Part shown: positions 1 through 8,204 of the stretch, in pieces
How positions within the stretch are numbered: position 1 is the stretch's first letter
Layout of the letters: each line of letters starts with the position of its first letter
Origin: Flavobacteriaceae bacterium UBA4439
GTDB lineage: Bacteria > Bacteroidota > Bacteroidia > Flavobacteriales > Flavobacteriaceae
Direction: 5' to 3'
Assembly (NCBI GenBank): GCA_002390455.1
Contig: DGPN01000064.1
Location: 12,380-22,414 of the forward strand
Length of the DNA: 10,035 nucleotides
Notes under the pieces: generated by a model
Database searches by the model: none
Told to the model about the DNA's origin: nothing
The model's input: only the letters and a program-made list of their open reading frames with translations
Made by a program: the position numbers and the translations under genes

Positions 1-1773
1 CAAGGAGGAATCAATGCTGCAAAAAACTACCAAGGGGATGGTGATTCTACCCACCGACTTTTTTACGATACCATCAAGGGGGGGGATTACCGCTCCAGAG
101 AATCCAATGTCTATCGTTTGGCGGAGGTATCGACCAATATTATTGATCAATGTGTTGCCCAAGGTGTTCCCTTTGCTAGAGATTATGGAGGCTTGTTAGA
201 CAATCGATCTTTTGGAGGGGTTTTGGTTTCCAGAACTTTTTATGCAAAAGGACAGACGGGTCAGCAGTTATTACTGGGCGCCTATTCTGCGATGAATCGA
301 CAAATTGGTCGGGGAAAAATAAAAATGTACAATCGCCACGAAATGATGGATTTGGTTTTGGTCGATGGAAAAGCCAGAGGAATCATTACTCGAAATTTGG
401 TGAATGGCGAAATTGAAAGACATGGAGCTCATGCAGTAGTCATTGCCTCTGGAGGATATGGGAATGTATTCTTTTTATCTACCAATGCCATGGGAAGCAA
501 TGTTTCTGCTTCATGGAAAATTCACAAACGTGGAGCGCATTTTGCCAATCCATGTTTTACTCAGATACACCCCACTTGTATTCCTGTTTCGGGTGAGCAC
601 CAATCCAAACTGACCTTGATGTCCGAATCATTAAGAAATGATGGTAGGATTTGGGTACCCAAAAAATTGGAAGATGTCAAAGCCATCAGAGCTGGACAAC
701 TCAAACCCACCGATATTGCAGAGGAGGATCGCGATTACTACCTCGAACGCCGTTACCCCGCTTTTGGAAATTTAGTTCCACGGGATGTGGCTTCCCGAGC
801 GGCCAAAGAACGTTGTGATGCTGGCTTTGGGGTCAACAAAACTGGCGAGGCGGTTTATTTAGATTTTGCGGCAGCGATTACTCGTTACGGCAAGGAACAA
901 GCCCACGTCAAAGGCTTGGACGAAAACAATGCGGCATTGGTCAAAAAACTAGGACAAGAAGTCGTTCGCGCCAAGTATGGCAACCTATTTCAGATGTATG
1001 AAAAAATTGTAGATCAAGATCCCTACGAAATACCAATGATGATTTACCCTGCGGTTCACTATACCATGGGCGGCGTTTGGGTGGATTACAATTTAATGAC
1101 TTCCATACCAGGTTGCTATGCTATAGGAGAAGCCAATTTCTCCGATCATGGTGCTAACCGCTTGGGAGCCTCGGCATTGATGCAAGGTCTGGCCGATGGT
1201 TATTTTGTTTTGCCTTACACCATAGGGGACTATTTGTCCGATGACATCAGAACAGGACCCATATCTACTGACTCCCCCGAGTTTGAAGCCGCTGAAAAAG
1301 AGGTCAAAGCACAATTGGAGGCTTTTATCAATAATGACGGAAAACACTCTGTAGATTATTACCACAAAAAACTGGGAAAAATCATGTGGGACAAATGTGG
1401 AATGTCCAGAAACGAAAAAGCTCTTAAAGAGGCCATCAGTGAAATTAAAGCATTGAGGGAAGATTTTTATAAAAACATAAACGTGCCTGGAGGATCAGAG
1501 GAATTCAACGAGCAGCTGGCCAAAGCGGGAAGAGTAGCCGATTTTCTTGAATTAGGAGAGTTGTTTGCCAAAGACGCTTTGGAAAGAACAGAGTCTTGTG
1601 GAGGTCACTTTAGAGAAGAATCTCAAACCCCTGAGGGAGAGGCATTGAGGGATGACAAAAACTTCACCTTTGTTTCTGCATGGGAATATCAAGGAGAACC
1701 CTCAAAGGCCAAGCTTCATAAGGAAGTATTGAAGTATGAAGAAATTGAAGTAAAAACACGTTCCTACAAATAA
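1..1773 (+). CDS. sdhA: Succinate dehydrogenase / fumarate reductase flavoprotein subunit, 5'-truncated by window edge
   Basis: Catalytic FAD subunit of complex II; it oxidises succinate to fumarate on the cytoplasmic face of the inner membrane and passes electrons to SdhB. The frame is open from base 1 to the TAA at 1771-1773 (590 visible residues) and opens with QGGINAAKNYQGDGDSTHR, the conserved FAD-domain stretch. The start codon, the dinucleotide-binding N-terminus and the FAD-linking His lie off the left edge (about 50-80 residues by family length). Visible landmarks, numbered from base 1: active-site HPT at 190-192, catalytic Arg in VPRDVASRA at 261, HYTMGG His at 353, and GEANFSDHGANRLGASAL with Glu377 and Arg387 at the FAD/substrate site. 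The helical C-terminal domain ends in a basic tail. The sequence is typical of Bacteroidota type B enzymes, whose single cytochrome b anchor (sdhC) usually lies upstream. An internal TTG at 118 is not the start. A run of eight G at 78-85 lies in the coding frame. Confidence 0.97.
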   Translation, partial: QGGINAAKNYQGDGDSTHRLFYDTIKGGDYRSRESNVYRLAEVSTNIIDQCVAQGVPFARDYGGLLDNRSFGGVLVSRTFYAKGQTGQQLLLGAYSAMNRQIGRGKIKMYNRHEMMDLVLVDGKARGIITRNLVNGEIERHGAHAVVIASGGYGNVFFLSTNAMGSNVSASWKIHKRGAHFANPCFTQIHPTCIPVSGEHQSKLTLMSESLRNDGRIWVPKKLEDVKAIRAGQLKPTDIAEEDRDYYLERRYPAFGNLVPRDVASRAAKERCDAGFGVNKTGEAVYLDFAAAITRYGKEQAHVKGLDENNAALVKKLGQEVVRAKYGNLFQMYEKIVDQDPYEIPMMIYPAVHYTMGGVWVDYNLMTSIPGCYAIGEANFSDHGANRLGASALMQGLADGYFVLPYTIGDYLSDDIRTGPISTDSPEFEAAEKEVKAQLEAFINNDGKHSVDYYHKKLGKIMWDKCGMSRNEKALKEAISEIKALREDFYKNINVPGGSEEFNEQLAKAGRVADFLELGELFAKDALERTESCGGHFREESQTPEGEALRDDKNFTFVSAWEYQGEPSKAKLHKEVLKYEEIEVKTRSYK

Positions 1774-1780
1774 GATCAGG

Positions 1781-2527
1781 ATGAATTTGAAACTCAAAAT
1801 ATGGCGACAAGCCAACGTTAATGCACAAGGAGAAATGGTCAGTTATTCAGTTTCTGATGTTTCTCCAGACATGTCTTTTCTGGAAATGATGGACATGCAC
1901 AACGAACAATTGATCAAAAAAGGGGAAGACCCTGTTGCTTTTGATCACGATTGCCGAGAGGGTATCTGTGGAATGTGTTCTATGTTCATCAACGGAGAGG
2001 CCCATGGGCCAGATCGATTGGTGACCACATGCCAGTTACACATGCGAAAATTCAAAGATGGAGACACCATTACCATTGAACCATTTAGAGCCAATGCTTT
2101 TCCAGTGATCAAAGATTTGGCGGTGGATCGATCTGCTTTTGATCGCATCCAACAAGCGGGAGGATTTATCAGCGTCAATACCTCTGGAAATACCCAAGAT
2201 GCAAATGCCATTCCCATCAACAAACACGATGCTGACAAGGCTTTTGATGCCGCAACTTGTATTGGTTGTGGTGCTTGTGTAGCTTCGTGTAAGAATGCTT
2301 CGGCCATGCTGTTCGTTTCGGCCAAAGTTTCTCAATATGCCCTTTTGCCCCAAGGAAAAGTTGAGGCGACCGATAGGGTTTTAAATATGGTCAATCAGAT
2401 GGATGAAGAAGGTTTTGGAAATTGTACCAATACGGGTGCTTGTGAGGTAGAGTGTCCTAAAGGAATCTCTCTAGAGAATATTGCCAGAATGAATAAGGAG
2501 TATTTGACTGCTACAATAAAGAGCTAA
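1781..2527 (+). CDS. sdhB: Succinate dehydrogenase / fumarate reductase iron-sulfur subunit
   Basis: Iron-sulfur subunit of complex II; it carries electrons from the SdhA flavin to the membrane cytochrome b and menaquinone. The 248 residues are full length for the Bacteroidota form. The N-terminal ferredoxin fold holds the [2Fe-2S] ligands C58, C63, C66 and C84 (DCREGICGMC and VTTCQ). The C-terminal ferredoxin-type domain holds C160-x2-C163-x2-C166-x3-C170 and C215, C221, C225 followed by PKGI. This is the usual pattern for one [4Fe-4S] and one [3Fe-4S] cluster, with the last Cys of each set serving the other cluster. The ATG at 1781 is 7 bp after the sdhA stop, so the two are surely co-transcribed. 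Only a weak purine-rich stretch (AGATCAGG) precedes it, normal for this phylum. No anchor subunit follows, consistent with the sdhC-A-B order. Confidence 0.98.
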   Translation: MNLKLKIWRQANVNAQGEMVSYSVSDVSPDMSFLEMMDMHNEQLIKKGEDPVAFDHDCREGICGMCSMFINGEAHGPDRLVTTCQLHMRKFKDGDTITIEPFRANAFPVIKDLAVDRSAFDRIQQAGGFISVNTSGNTQDANAIPINKHDADKAFDAATCIGCGACVASCKNASAMLFVSAKVSQYALLPQGKVEATDRVLNMVNQMDEEGFGNCTNTGACEVECPKGISLENIARMNKEYLTATIKS

Positions 2528-2538
2528 ATTCTACTTCT

Positions 2539-3645
2539 ATGTTTTCCCAAACGCGAATTTCAGTAGGTTTTGTTTGGATTGTTATTTTTTGCCATTTTTC
2601 TTGTAAAAAAGAGACGATCAACATTGATATTTCTGGAGAGCTCATTACTCCTAGGACTTATATCATTCCCAAAGCAGATCAATCCATTAAAATAGATGGC
2701 AGGGAGGACGATCCAAGCTGGAAAAAAGCACCATTTACCAAAGACTTTATAGATATCGAAGGGCAGAAAACCCCTGACCAAAAGACCCGGCTCAAAATGC
2801 TTTGGGATGAGGAGTTTCTCTATATCTACGCCCACATAGAAGAAAAACACATTTGGGCGACCCTAAAGAATCGGGATACCATTATTTTTTACAACAACGA
2901 TTTTGAAGTGTTTATCAGTCCCTCCAACAGTAATCACAATTATGGTGAGATTGAAATCAACGCCTTGAATACGGTTTGGGATTTGTTGCTGGATCGACCC
3001 TATAATACCAAGGGAAATCCTATTTTCCACTGGAATATACAAGGCCTAAAAACGGCAGTGCATGTTGAAGGGACATTAAATAATCCCAAAGACATAGATC
3101 AATACTGGTCTGTAGAAATGGCAATTCCTATGCGAGCCCTTACCGAACTCAAACGCTCCCCCAAAGGTCAACCCATAATTGGGGAACAGTGGAGGATTAA
3201 TTTTTCGAGGGTCCAATGGGAACACGACCTGATCGATGACCGCTATTACAGAAAAAAGAAAAATGGCAAATACTTGCCCGAAAACAATTGGGTATGGTCG
3301 CCGCAGGGAGTCATCAATATGCATTTACCAGAACATTGGGGCTACATTGAATTTGCGGAATCAACTCAAACGGATCAACCTTGGATTCATAAAACCGACT
3401 CCGAAATTGAACAAATCGTTTACGCACTTTTCAGAAAAATTGCTTACGGAGATTATAAATATTTGAGAGACCAAGCTCCAGGAGAAATCATTCCCATCAA
3501 GCTTAAAGATTCAGATGGCCGAAAGTTAAAAATCAGCTTATTGAATTCTTATACGGGTTTTGACTTAGAGTTAGAAGATCAAGACAATGGAGCCATTTAT
3601 ACTATTGATGAAAGGGGATACATAAACCGTCCTTCAGGTCAATAA
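2539..3645 (+). CDS. CBM9-like domain lipoprotein
   Basis: Putative exported lipoprotein of 368 residues. A short hydrophobic signal (about residues 8-21) ends in HFS-C22-KK, a lipobox-like site, so C22 would be lipidated; I cannot tell inner from outer membrane or surface. Residues about 41-272 resemble the carbohydrate-binding family 9-like (DOMON-type) beta-sandwich common in Bacteroidota. Features are an opening IKIDGREDDPSW (50-61), LKMLWDEEFLYIYAHI (85-100), NNDFEVFISP (119-128), WRINFSRVQW (218-227) and a closing NNWVWSPQGVINMHLPEHWGYIEF-like strand set (249-272). The tail 285-368 is mixed alpha/beta and unassigned. Members often occur near polysaccharide or glycan enzymes, but the ligand is unknown. 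It starts 11 bp after sdhB on the same strand, so read-through from the sdh operon is likely. Its last 7 bp overlap the convergent glycosylasparaginase gene. Domain call good, function unknown. Confidence 0.85.
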   Translation: MFSQTRISVGFVWIVIFCHFSCKKETINIDISGELITPRTYIIPKADQSIKIDGREDDPSWKKAPFTKDFIDIEGQKTPDQKTRLKMLWDEEFLYIYAHIEEKHIWATLKNRDTIIFYNNDFEVFISPSNSNHNYGEIEINALNTVWDLLLDRPYNTKGNPIFHWNIQGLKTAVHVEGTLNNPKDIDQYWSVEMAIPMRALTELKRSPKGQPIIGEQWRINFSRVQWEHDLIDDRYYRKKKNGKYLPENNWVWSPQGVINMHLPEHWGYIEFAESTQTDQPWIHKTDSEIEQIVYALFRKIAYGDYKYLRDQAPGEIIPIKLKDSDGRKLKISLLNSYTGFDLELEDQDNGAIYTIDERGYINRPSGQ

Positions 3646-3660
3646 GCACTTGATGAAGGA
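3630..3660. terminator. Imperfect hairpin over the convergent stop codons, possible bidirectional terminator
   Basis: TCCTTCA (3630-3636) pairs with TGAAGGA (3654-3660). Inside it, TCAA (3639-3642) pairs with TTGA (3650-3653), after a 2-nt GG bulge at 3637-3638. The 7-nt loop (3643-3649) carries the stop codon of the plus-strand gene, and the minus-strand stop (3639-3641) lies in the inner stem. No strong T-run follows on either strand, so intrinsic termination is uncertain. It is the only candidate between two convergent genes that leave no intergenic space. Confidence 0.35.
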
Positions 3661-4616
3661 ACATTGATGGCTTTGCCAGATTCGTAGTGGGTAAATGAAA
3701 AACCTTTGTGAATGCTAAAAGCACCTCTTTCTCCTGCAATATTTATGGCGATAAAACCCACTTGGAAGTCTGGTTTTCCCGTTTGTTGAGACAGAATTCT
3801 TCCAATGGCTTCTTCGCAAGCTTTTTGAGGAGACCAACCGTTTCTCATCAGCTCTACTATCAGGAAAGAACCAACGGTTTTAATGACGGCTTCACCCAAT
3901 CCAGTTGCGGTGGCGGCACCCACCTGGTTGTCCACAAACAATCCCGATCCGATGATGGGAGAATCGCCAACTCTACCTTTCATTTTATAGGCCAATCCAC
4001 TAGTGGTACAGCTGCCAGAGAGCTTCCCTTGAGCATCCAAACATAGCATTCCAATGGTATCGTGGTTTTCGACATTTATTTTTGGGGTAAATTCAGATTT
4101 TTGCAACCAGGCTTTCCATCTTTTTTCAGCGGCCATACTCAGTAATTGGGTTTTGGGAAATCCCTTGCTGTAGGCAAATTCCTCGGCACCCAGACCAACC
4201 AAATTAACGTGTGGGGTATCCTCCATGACGTGTTGGGCCAATCGAGCGACATGGACAATGTTTTCAACCGCCATGACTGCACCGCAGTCTCCATTGGAGT
4301 TCATCACACAAGCATCCAAAGTCACTCTTCCCGATCTGTCAGGAGAAGCCCCAATGCCGACAGTAGTATTATTTTCATTGGCCTCTTCAACAGCGACTCC
4401 TTTGACAACTGCTTCCAAAGAAGGAGTTCCACCCTCCATCAATTGTCCTGAGGTTAGAATGGCATCAGGACAATTCCAAGTTCCAATTGAGATAGGATGG
4501 TCGCTAAGACGTTTTGGGAGAGTATTTCGACTATGCGGATGGCCATGTAATGACCCGATGCCAAAAAAACCGGATATTGCCATTCCCATTTGACCAAAAA
4601 ATTTTCTTCTTTTCAT
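3639..4616 (-). CDS. N4-(beta-N-acetylglucosaminyl)-L-asparaginase (glycosylasparaginase), Ntn hydrolase
   Basis: Cleaves the amide bond between GlcNAc and asparagine, a late step in N-glycoprotein breakdown. The 325-residue precursor should cut itself between D186 and T187 in NHDTIGM, which exposes T187 as the N-terminal nucleophile. As I recall the Flavobacterium (Elizabethkingia) enzyme, T152, T170, R180, D183, T203 and G204 are key. The matching residues here keep the same spacing: T187, T205, R215 (GRVGDSP), D218, T238 and G239 (ATATGLGE). The substrate-binding Trp is W47 in GTWNCP. GIGASPDRSGRVTLDACVM (88-106) and TPHVNLVGLGAEEFA (134-148) are also family hallmarks. The N-terminus MKRRKFFGQMGMAISGFFGIG looks like a Tat signal (R3-R4-K-F-F), so it is probably periplasmic. 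It starts 6 bp after the PorP/SprF gene and is the third gene of that unit. An isoaspartyl peptidase is less likely because of the HDTIG/GRVGDSP context. Confidence 0.95.
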   Translation of the reverse strand: MKRRKFFGQMGMAISGFFGIGSLHGHPHSRNTLPKRLSDHPISIGTWNCPDAILTSGQLMEGGTPSLEAVVKGVAVEEANENNTTVGIGASPDRSGRVTLDACVMNSNGDCGAVMAVENIVHVARLAQHVMEDTPHVNLVGLGAEEFAYSKGFPKTQLLSMAAEKRWKAWLQKSEFTPKINVENHDTIGMLCLDAQGKLSGSCTTSGLAYKMKGRVGDSPIIGSGLFVDNQVGAATATGLGEAVIKTVGSFLIVELMRNGWSPQKACEEAIGRILSQQTGKPDFQVGFIAINIAGERGAFSIHKGFSFTHYESGKAINVPSSSAY

Positions 4617-4622
4617 CTAACA

Positions 4623-5618
4623 TTATATTTGAAAACCTAAAGTAATATAATGAATCCCTTGTGAACTAAATTGTACTTTACCCCTTGCTATGGTGTATTG
4701 ATATCCAAACTTCATTTTTCTGTAATTTAATCCAGAGATAAGGGTTAAATGCTTATAACTTTGATCAGTTTCCAACCCGACACCCTTGGGTATCTTGACA
4801 TTATTTTGCCTGTAAGAAATTCCGGTCCATATCCTTCCATTTCGGATAATTTTGAAGATTTTGAAATTTAAATCCAAGCTACTTTCATTGGTTTTTTCTT
4901 CAAATTGAAACAAGAAAGAGGGTTCGAAATTCCACTCCTTTTTCGTATAAATCTCGTATTGCACAGCACCCATATAAATTTTATTTGCGCCAATATTATA
5001 GATTGTGGCTTCTTCTGGAGCTTTTGAATCAGAGGAGACGAAGGCCAAATTATGGAAAGACAATTGAACAGACAACCTAGTGGACACATAGGCCACTCCG
5101 GCATCAAAAGTGGTGTAGTGGTCTGCGGATAGATTTTGATTTAAAAGGGGATCTTGAGAAGGACGGTTCCAGTTGCTTTGGTCGAGATTCATTCCAGATC
5201 GACCTAGGTTGAGCGCAAAAGACAATTCCTGAATGTTGTCGTTTTTGGTTGGAAAAGATCTTCGGGTATTCCAAATTTCATCGTTTAGATATATTCTATA
5301 GCAGTACGTAATATGGTATTTGAATTGACTGTGATAACCATTTTGGTCATTGACCCCAAACACACCGAGGGTGGTTTTTGCGGAGCTTTTATATTCAAGG
5401 CTAAAAAATTGGGTGCTGGGTTTTTGGGCACTATTCATCCATTGTTGGCGGGTGCCTAAATCTATCCTCAATCCAGTCAAATTGACCCCTGCCATGGCAG
5501 GGTGAATATTATAGTAGTTTTCGGACAAATATTCATTGAAATAAAGGGGGTTCATTTGAGCACTTAACCCTCCCACGATGAGAACCAACAATCCAATAAA
5601 ATAATTTTTTTGAGGCAT
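4623..5618 (-). CDS. PorP/SprF family type IX secretion system membrane protein
   Basis: Predicted outer-membrane beta-barrel protein of the PorP/SprF family, which helps specific T9SS cargo reach or stay on the cell surface (for example SprF with SprB in Flavobacterium). It has 331 residues, close to the family norm. A signal peptide (about 1-20, ending GGLSA before QM) is followed by FNEYLSENYYNIHPAMAG, the family N-terminal signature, with HPAMAG at 39-44 where NPAxAG is usual. Alternating hydrophobic strands follow, with aromatic girdle residues, down to a C-terminal strand HYITLGFQI ending in Ile, as expected of a barrel. The ATG at 5618 is 2 bp after the stop of the lectin/T9SS-type-B protein gene, the classic cargo-partner arrangement. 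Many paralogues exist per genome, so I do not assign porP or sprF by name. Confidence 0.93.
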   Translation of the reverse strand: MPQKNYFIGLLVLIVGGLSAQMNPLYFNEYLSENYYNIHPAMAGVNLTGLRIDLGTRQQWMNSAQKPSTQFFSLEYKSSAKTTLGVFGVNDQNGYHSQFKYHITYCYRIYLNDEIWNTRRSFPTKNDNIQELSFALNLGRSGMNLDQSNWNRPSQDPLLNQNLSADHYTTFDAGVAYVSTRLSVQLSFHNLAFVSSDSKAPEEATIYNIGANKIYMGAVQYEIYTKKEWNFEPSFLFQFEEKTNESSLDLNFKIFKIIRNGRIWTGISYRQNNVKIPKGVGLETDQSYKHLTLISGLNYRKMKFGYQYTIARGKVQFSSQGIHYITLGFQI

Positions 5619-5620
5619 CT

Positions 5621-8197
5621 TTAAGGGTTTCTCAACAAACTAAAATGACCACTGTGGGTTCGACCGTCCTCAAAAAATACTTGAAACCAATAATCGTTTT
5701 GCGGGAGTGGATTCCCATTGAATGTCCCATCCCATCCCATTTCAGAAGGACGTAGATTGGCTAACAACTTTCCGTATCTATCGTAAATATAGATTCTACT
5801 ATTGGATTGAAAGTCCTCATTTACCCCTAATATTTGCCAGTAATCATTGATGCCATCCCCATTGGGACTAAAGAATTTCATATGACCCAATAAAGAAACA
5901 GAGATTTTGGATATGCCACAACCGTTTTTGTCTCGGACATAAAGTTCTATGATCCCTGGGTAAACTCCATCGAAAAAGGCTTCGTCTTGATAGGGACCTG
6001 AAGAGTCGTCAAGGGAGAACTCATAGTCTCCTGAACCCAAATTCTCCGTATTTAAAGTGATGTTCCCCGTATCGCCAATCAAGTCTTCAACCAGCAGATC
6101 ATCTTGAGAAATATGGGCCATTTCGGAGCGGGTCAATAGGATCTCCAAAGACCTTGAGCAGTTTGTCCCATCGGTGGTGGTGGCGGTTACCACATAACGC
6201 CCTCCGTCACTGACAGCGATGCGGTTGTCGGATTCGGGAATATTGTTTTCAAAGGGAACCCCATTTCGTTCCCATGTGTATTGGTAGTCCCTTTCATCTA
6301 TTGAATTTACCCCGATTTGAACGGGGTCGAGATTCAGACACACGATTTTTTGATCGTCTGTACGTTCAAACTCAGGAAGCTTGTTGACTTTTAAGAGAGC
6401 GACTTCTTGAACACCCAAACAACTAATTTGGTTCAAATCCAAATTGTCAATTCTCGCCCATATGGGTTGTAAATAGGGAGTTTCCATAAAGTATTGGTCT
6501 GATGGAGAGTGGAATGTAATCGTATTGCCTCCCAAAACAGCATCTTTTCCATTGCTGTAAAAAGAAATCAGTATGTTTTGTTGCTGAAACTTAACATTCG
6601 ATGCGATGATCTCTGATCGCAGTAAATCGAATGTGTCCACTTTCCAGCCTTCTATTCCTGGAAGTTCTGTTTTGACTGCTGTTTCACAGGTTTCAAAAGT
6701 TTGGTAGAAATCAGCATCTATAGAATTGGCACTCACTTTGAGTAAAATAGAAGTGTACTCAAAGCAGTCACCAGGTGCTGTGACCTTAACATAGACTATT
6801 TGTTCAAATGCATTGTTTTGAAACTCCTCAGGGTGGACGATTTTGGAGCTTTGTGATAAATCTATTGAAGTGAAGTATTCAAAGGTTTCATTTTGATAAT
6901 GTAGAGATAATTTAGACTCGAAGCCGGTGAGGTTGAATAGGGCAATACCGTCATTGGAATCATCTTCATCACATTGCTCAATAATTAGTAAAGGGGTTAA
7001 AATCTTAGGGTAAGAATAAATGACTGCCCTGAGAGGGACACGAGTATCGGCGGAGCAATCCTCCGAATAGGGATCCAACCAAAAGGTAGTGGTTTGTGTC
7101 AATTGTGCCGTGTATGACAACCCTTTAAAAAGTAAGTTCCCACCAGTTTCACTGTCATACCAATTCACTTCTGGCACATTGGCAGAGATGGTCATTTTCA
7201 AAGCCTTGTTTTCACACCCTTCTACGTCATTGATTTCGGTAATTTGAGCCATGATCAGTCGGGTACTGGTTGAAAAATCGAGCTCGGGGTCACCGGGCAT
7301 TCCTCCATATTCAACTACATATCCTTTTGCTTGATAAGAACCACTGGTTGTGGTTTGATTGGGGAGGTCATTCCAAGATCCATTAATACCGATAGAATTG
7401 TCGGTGATATGGGCATAATCTTCGTTCCCTAGGTTATTCGGTTCGTTATTGTTCCAAAAGGCAAAGTTTGGCGAAGATCCATTGACCCCTCCTTCCCAAA
7501 AAGTTATTCCTTTCTCTGGCCCTCCAGCCCATTTCCAGACCCCTTCTTGCTCTTGGTCAGTTCCGCCAATCCAGCCCACTCCTGGGCTTAGTTCTCCAAC
7601 CAAAACAGCTTCCTCCCTAGATTGTATGGTGGCCAGGTATCCTTGCATCCCAAAGTAAGATTTGCTCTCGGCAGCACTGTTAGCCGCAGTCCATGTGATG
7701 TTAACAGCACTTACAAATTCGTAATAATGACCAGAGGAAGGGAGAAAATTGGCATTTCCAATAGTGATAGAAATGTATCGATCAACAGTGGGATTGGAAT
7801 CAGAACTGAAGAAAACTACCGATTTGACGGCCTCAATCAGTTGGGAATGGGTGAGGGCGGATCCATCGATACTTTTTAGCGTAAATTTGGCTTCCGATGT
7901 ATTCCATTGGCCACTGATATTATCAAAATTTCCAAGAAGTTTTAGTTCATCACTCCCTCTATTATATCCAGATGAGATTTGAATATAGAGTGCGGATATG
8001 TCCCCATCGTAATTGCCCTCAATGTTAAAATCGGTAACAATGGGTTGCTCTGTTTTTGGACAATACTTTTGTGAGGCATTGGCAGTCAATCTCAAAAGAC
8101 TTTCTGACTGAGCATGGAGAGAATTAAACGTAAATAAAAGCAAACTGAGATAACAGATATGGAGTCGCGATAAAACTATTTCTTTTAGAAAAAACAA
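5621..8197 (-). CDS. Secreted C-type lectin domain protein with T9SS type B sorting domain
   Basis: Large exported protein of 858 residues, probably a cell-surface adhesin or glycan-binding protein. Order: signal peptide (about 1-30, ending HAQ); an unassigned beta domain, perhaps cadherin/CSPG-like (about 36-150); a C-type lectin domain (about 153-299) with GWIGGTDQEQEGVWKW, EPN at 252-254 and W275-N-D; and an Ig-like CHU-type domain (about 335-395, WYDSETGGNLL...SYT). Then come two related Cys-bearing repeats (about 405-490, 500-606), an Ig/PKD-like domain (about 610-690), a SprB-like stretch GDYEFSLDDSSGPY...VRDKNGCG (723-761), and the type B sorting domain (about 772-858) with FFSPNGDGINDYW, IYIYDRYGK and GWDGTFNGNPLPQNDYW. 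EPN in C-type lectins often goes with mannose-type sugars; actual binding is unproven. The start is TTG: a stop lies just upstream (8210-8212) and no ATG occurs before the signal peptide ends. It leads the unit with PorP/SprF and glycosylasparaginase. Confidence 0.93.
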   Translation of the reverse strand: MFFLKEIVLSRLHICYLSLLLFTFNSLHAQSESLLRLTANASQKYCPKTEQPIVTDFNIEGNYDGDISALYIQISSGYNRGSDELKLLGNFDNISGQWNTSEAKFTLKSIDGSALTHSQLIEAVKSVVFFSSDSNPTVDRYISITIGNANFLPSSGHYYEFVSAVNITWTAANSAAESKSYFGMQGYLATIQSREEAVLVGELSPGVGWIGGTDQEQEGVWKWAGGPEKGITFWEGGVNGSSPNFAFWNNNEPNNLGNEDYAHITDNSIGINGSWNDLPNQTTTSGSYQAKGYVVEYGGMPGDPELDFSTSTRLIMAQITEINDVEGCENKALKMTISANVPEVNWYDSETGGNLLFKGLSYTAQLTQTTTFWLDPYSEDCSADTRVPLRAVIYSYPKILTPLLIIEQCDEDDSNDGIALFNLTGFESKLSLHYQNETFEYFTSIDLSQSSKIVHPEEFQNNAFEQIVYVKVTAPGDCFEYTSILLKVSANSIDADFYQTFETCETAVKTELPGIEGWKVDTFDLLRSEIIASNVKFQQQNILISFYSNGKDAVLGGNTITFHSPSDQYFMETPYLQPIWARIDNLDLNQISCLGVQEVALLKVNKLPEFERTDDQKIVCLNLDPVQIGVNSIDERDYQYTWERNGVPFENNIPESDNRIAVSDGGRYVVTATTTDGTNCSRSLEILLTRSEMAHISQDDLLVEDLIGDTGNITLNTENLGSGDYEFSLDDSSGPYQDEAFFDGVYPGIIELYVRDKNGCGISKISVSLLGHMKFFSPNGDGINDYWQILGVNEDFQSNSRIYIYDRYGKLLANLRPSEMGWDGTFNGNPLPQNDYWFQVFFEDGRTHSGHFSLLRNP

Positions 8198-8204
8198 GTT
8201 TTTA

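Noticed and set aside
14..199. Small plus-strand ORF at the left edge
   Set aside because: It lies in another frame inside the well-conserved sdhA coding sequence; its peptide shows no recognisable features.
118..1773. sdhA starting at the TTG at 118
   Set aside because: The same frame is open to base 1 and encodes the conserved QGGINAAKNYQGDG...YRSRESNVYRLAEVS stretch of SdhA, so the gene is cut by the window edge and the TTG is internal.
2528..2538. Terminator or promoter between sdhB and the CBM9 gene
   Set aside because: Only 11 bp lie between the genes and no hairpin or promoter-like element is visible there.
4225..4593. Plus-strand ORFs opposite the glycosylasparaginase gene (also 3708-4046 and 4146-4451)
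   Set aside because: They are antisense to a gene with clear family motifs and have low-complexity, Ser/Thr-rich translations typical of shadow frames.
5621..8197. A prophage, defence or mobile-element origin for the large minus-strand gene
   Set aside because: The signal peptide, C-type lectin, CHU-type Ig and T9SS type B domains explain it as an ordinary surface protein; no integrase, repeats or attachment-like sites flank it.
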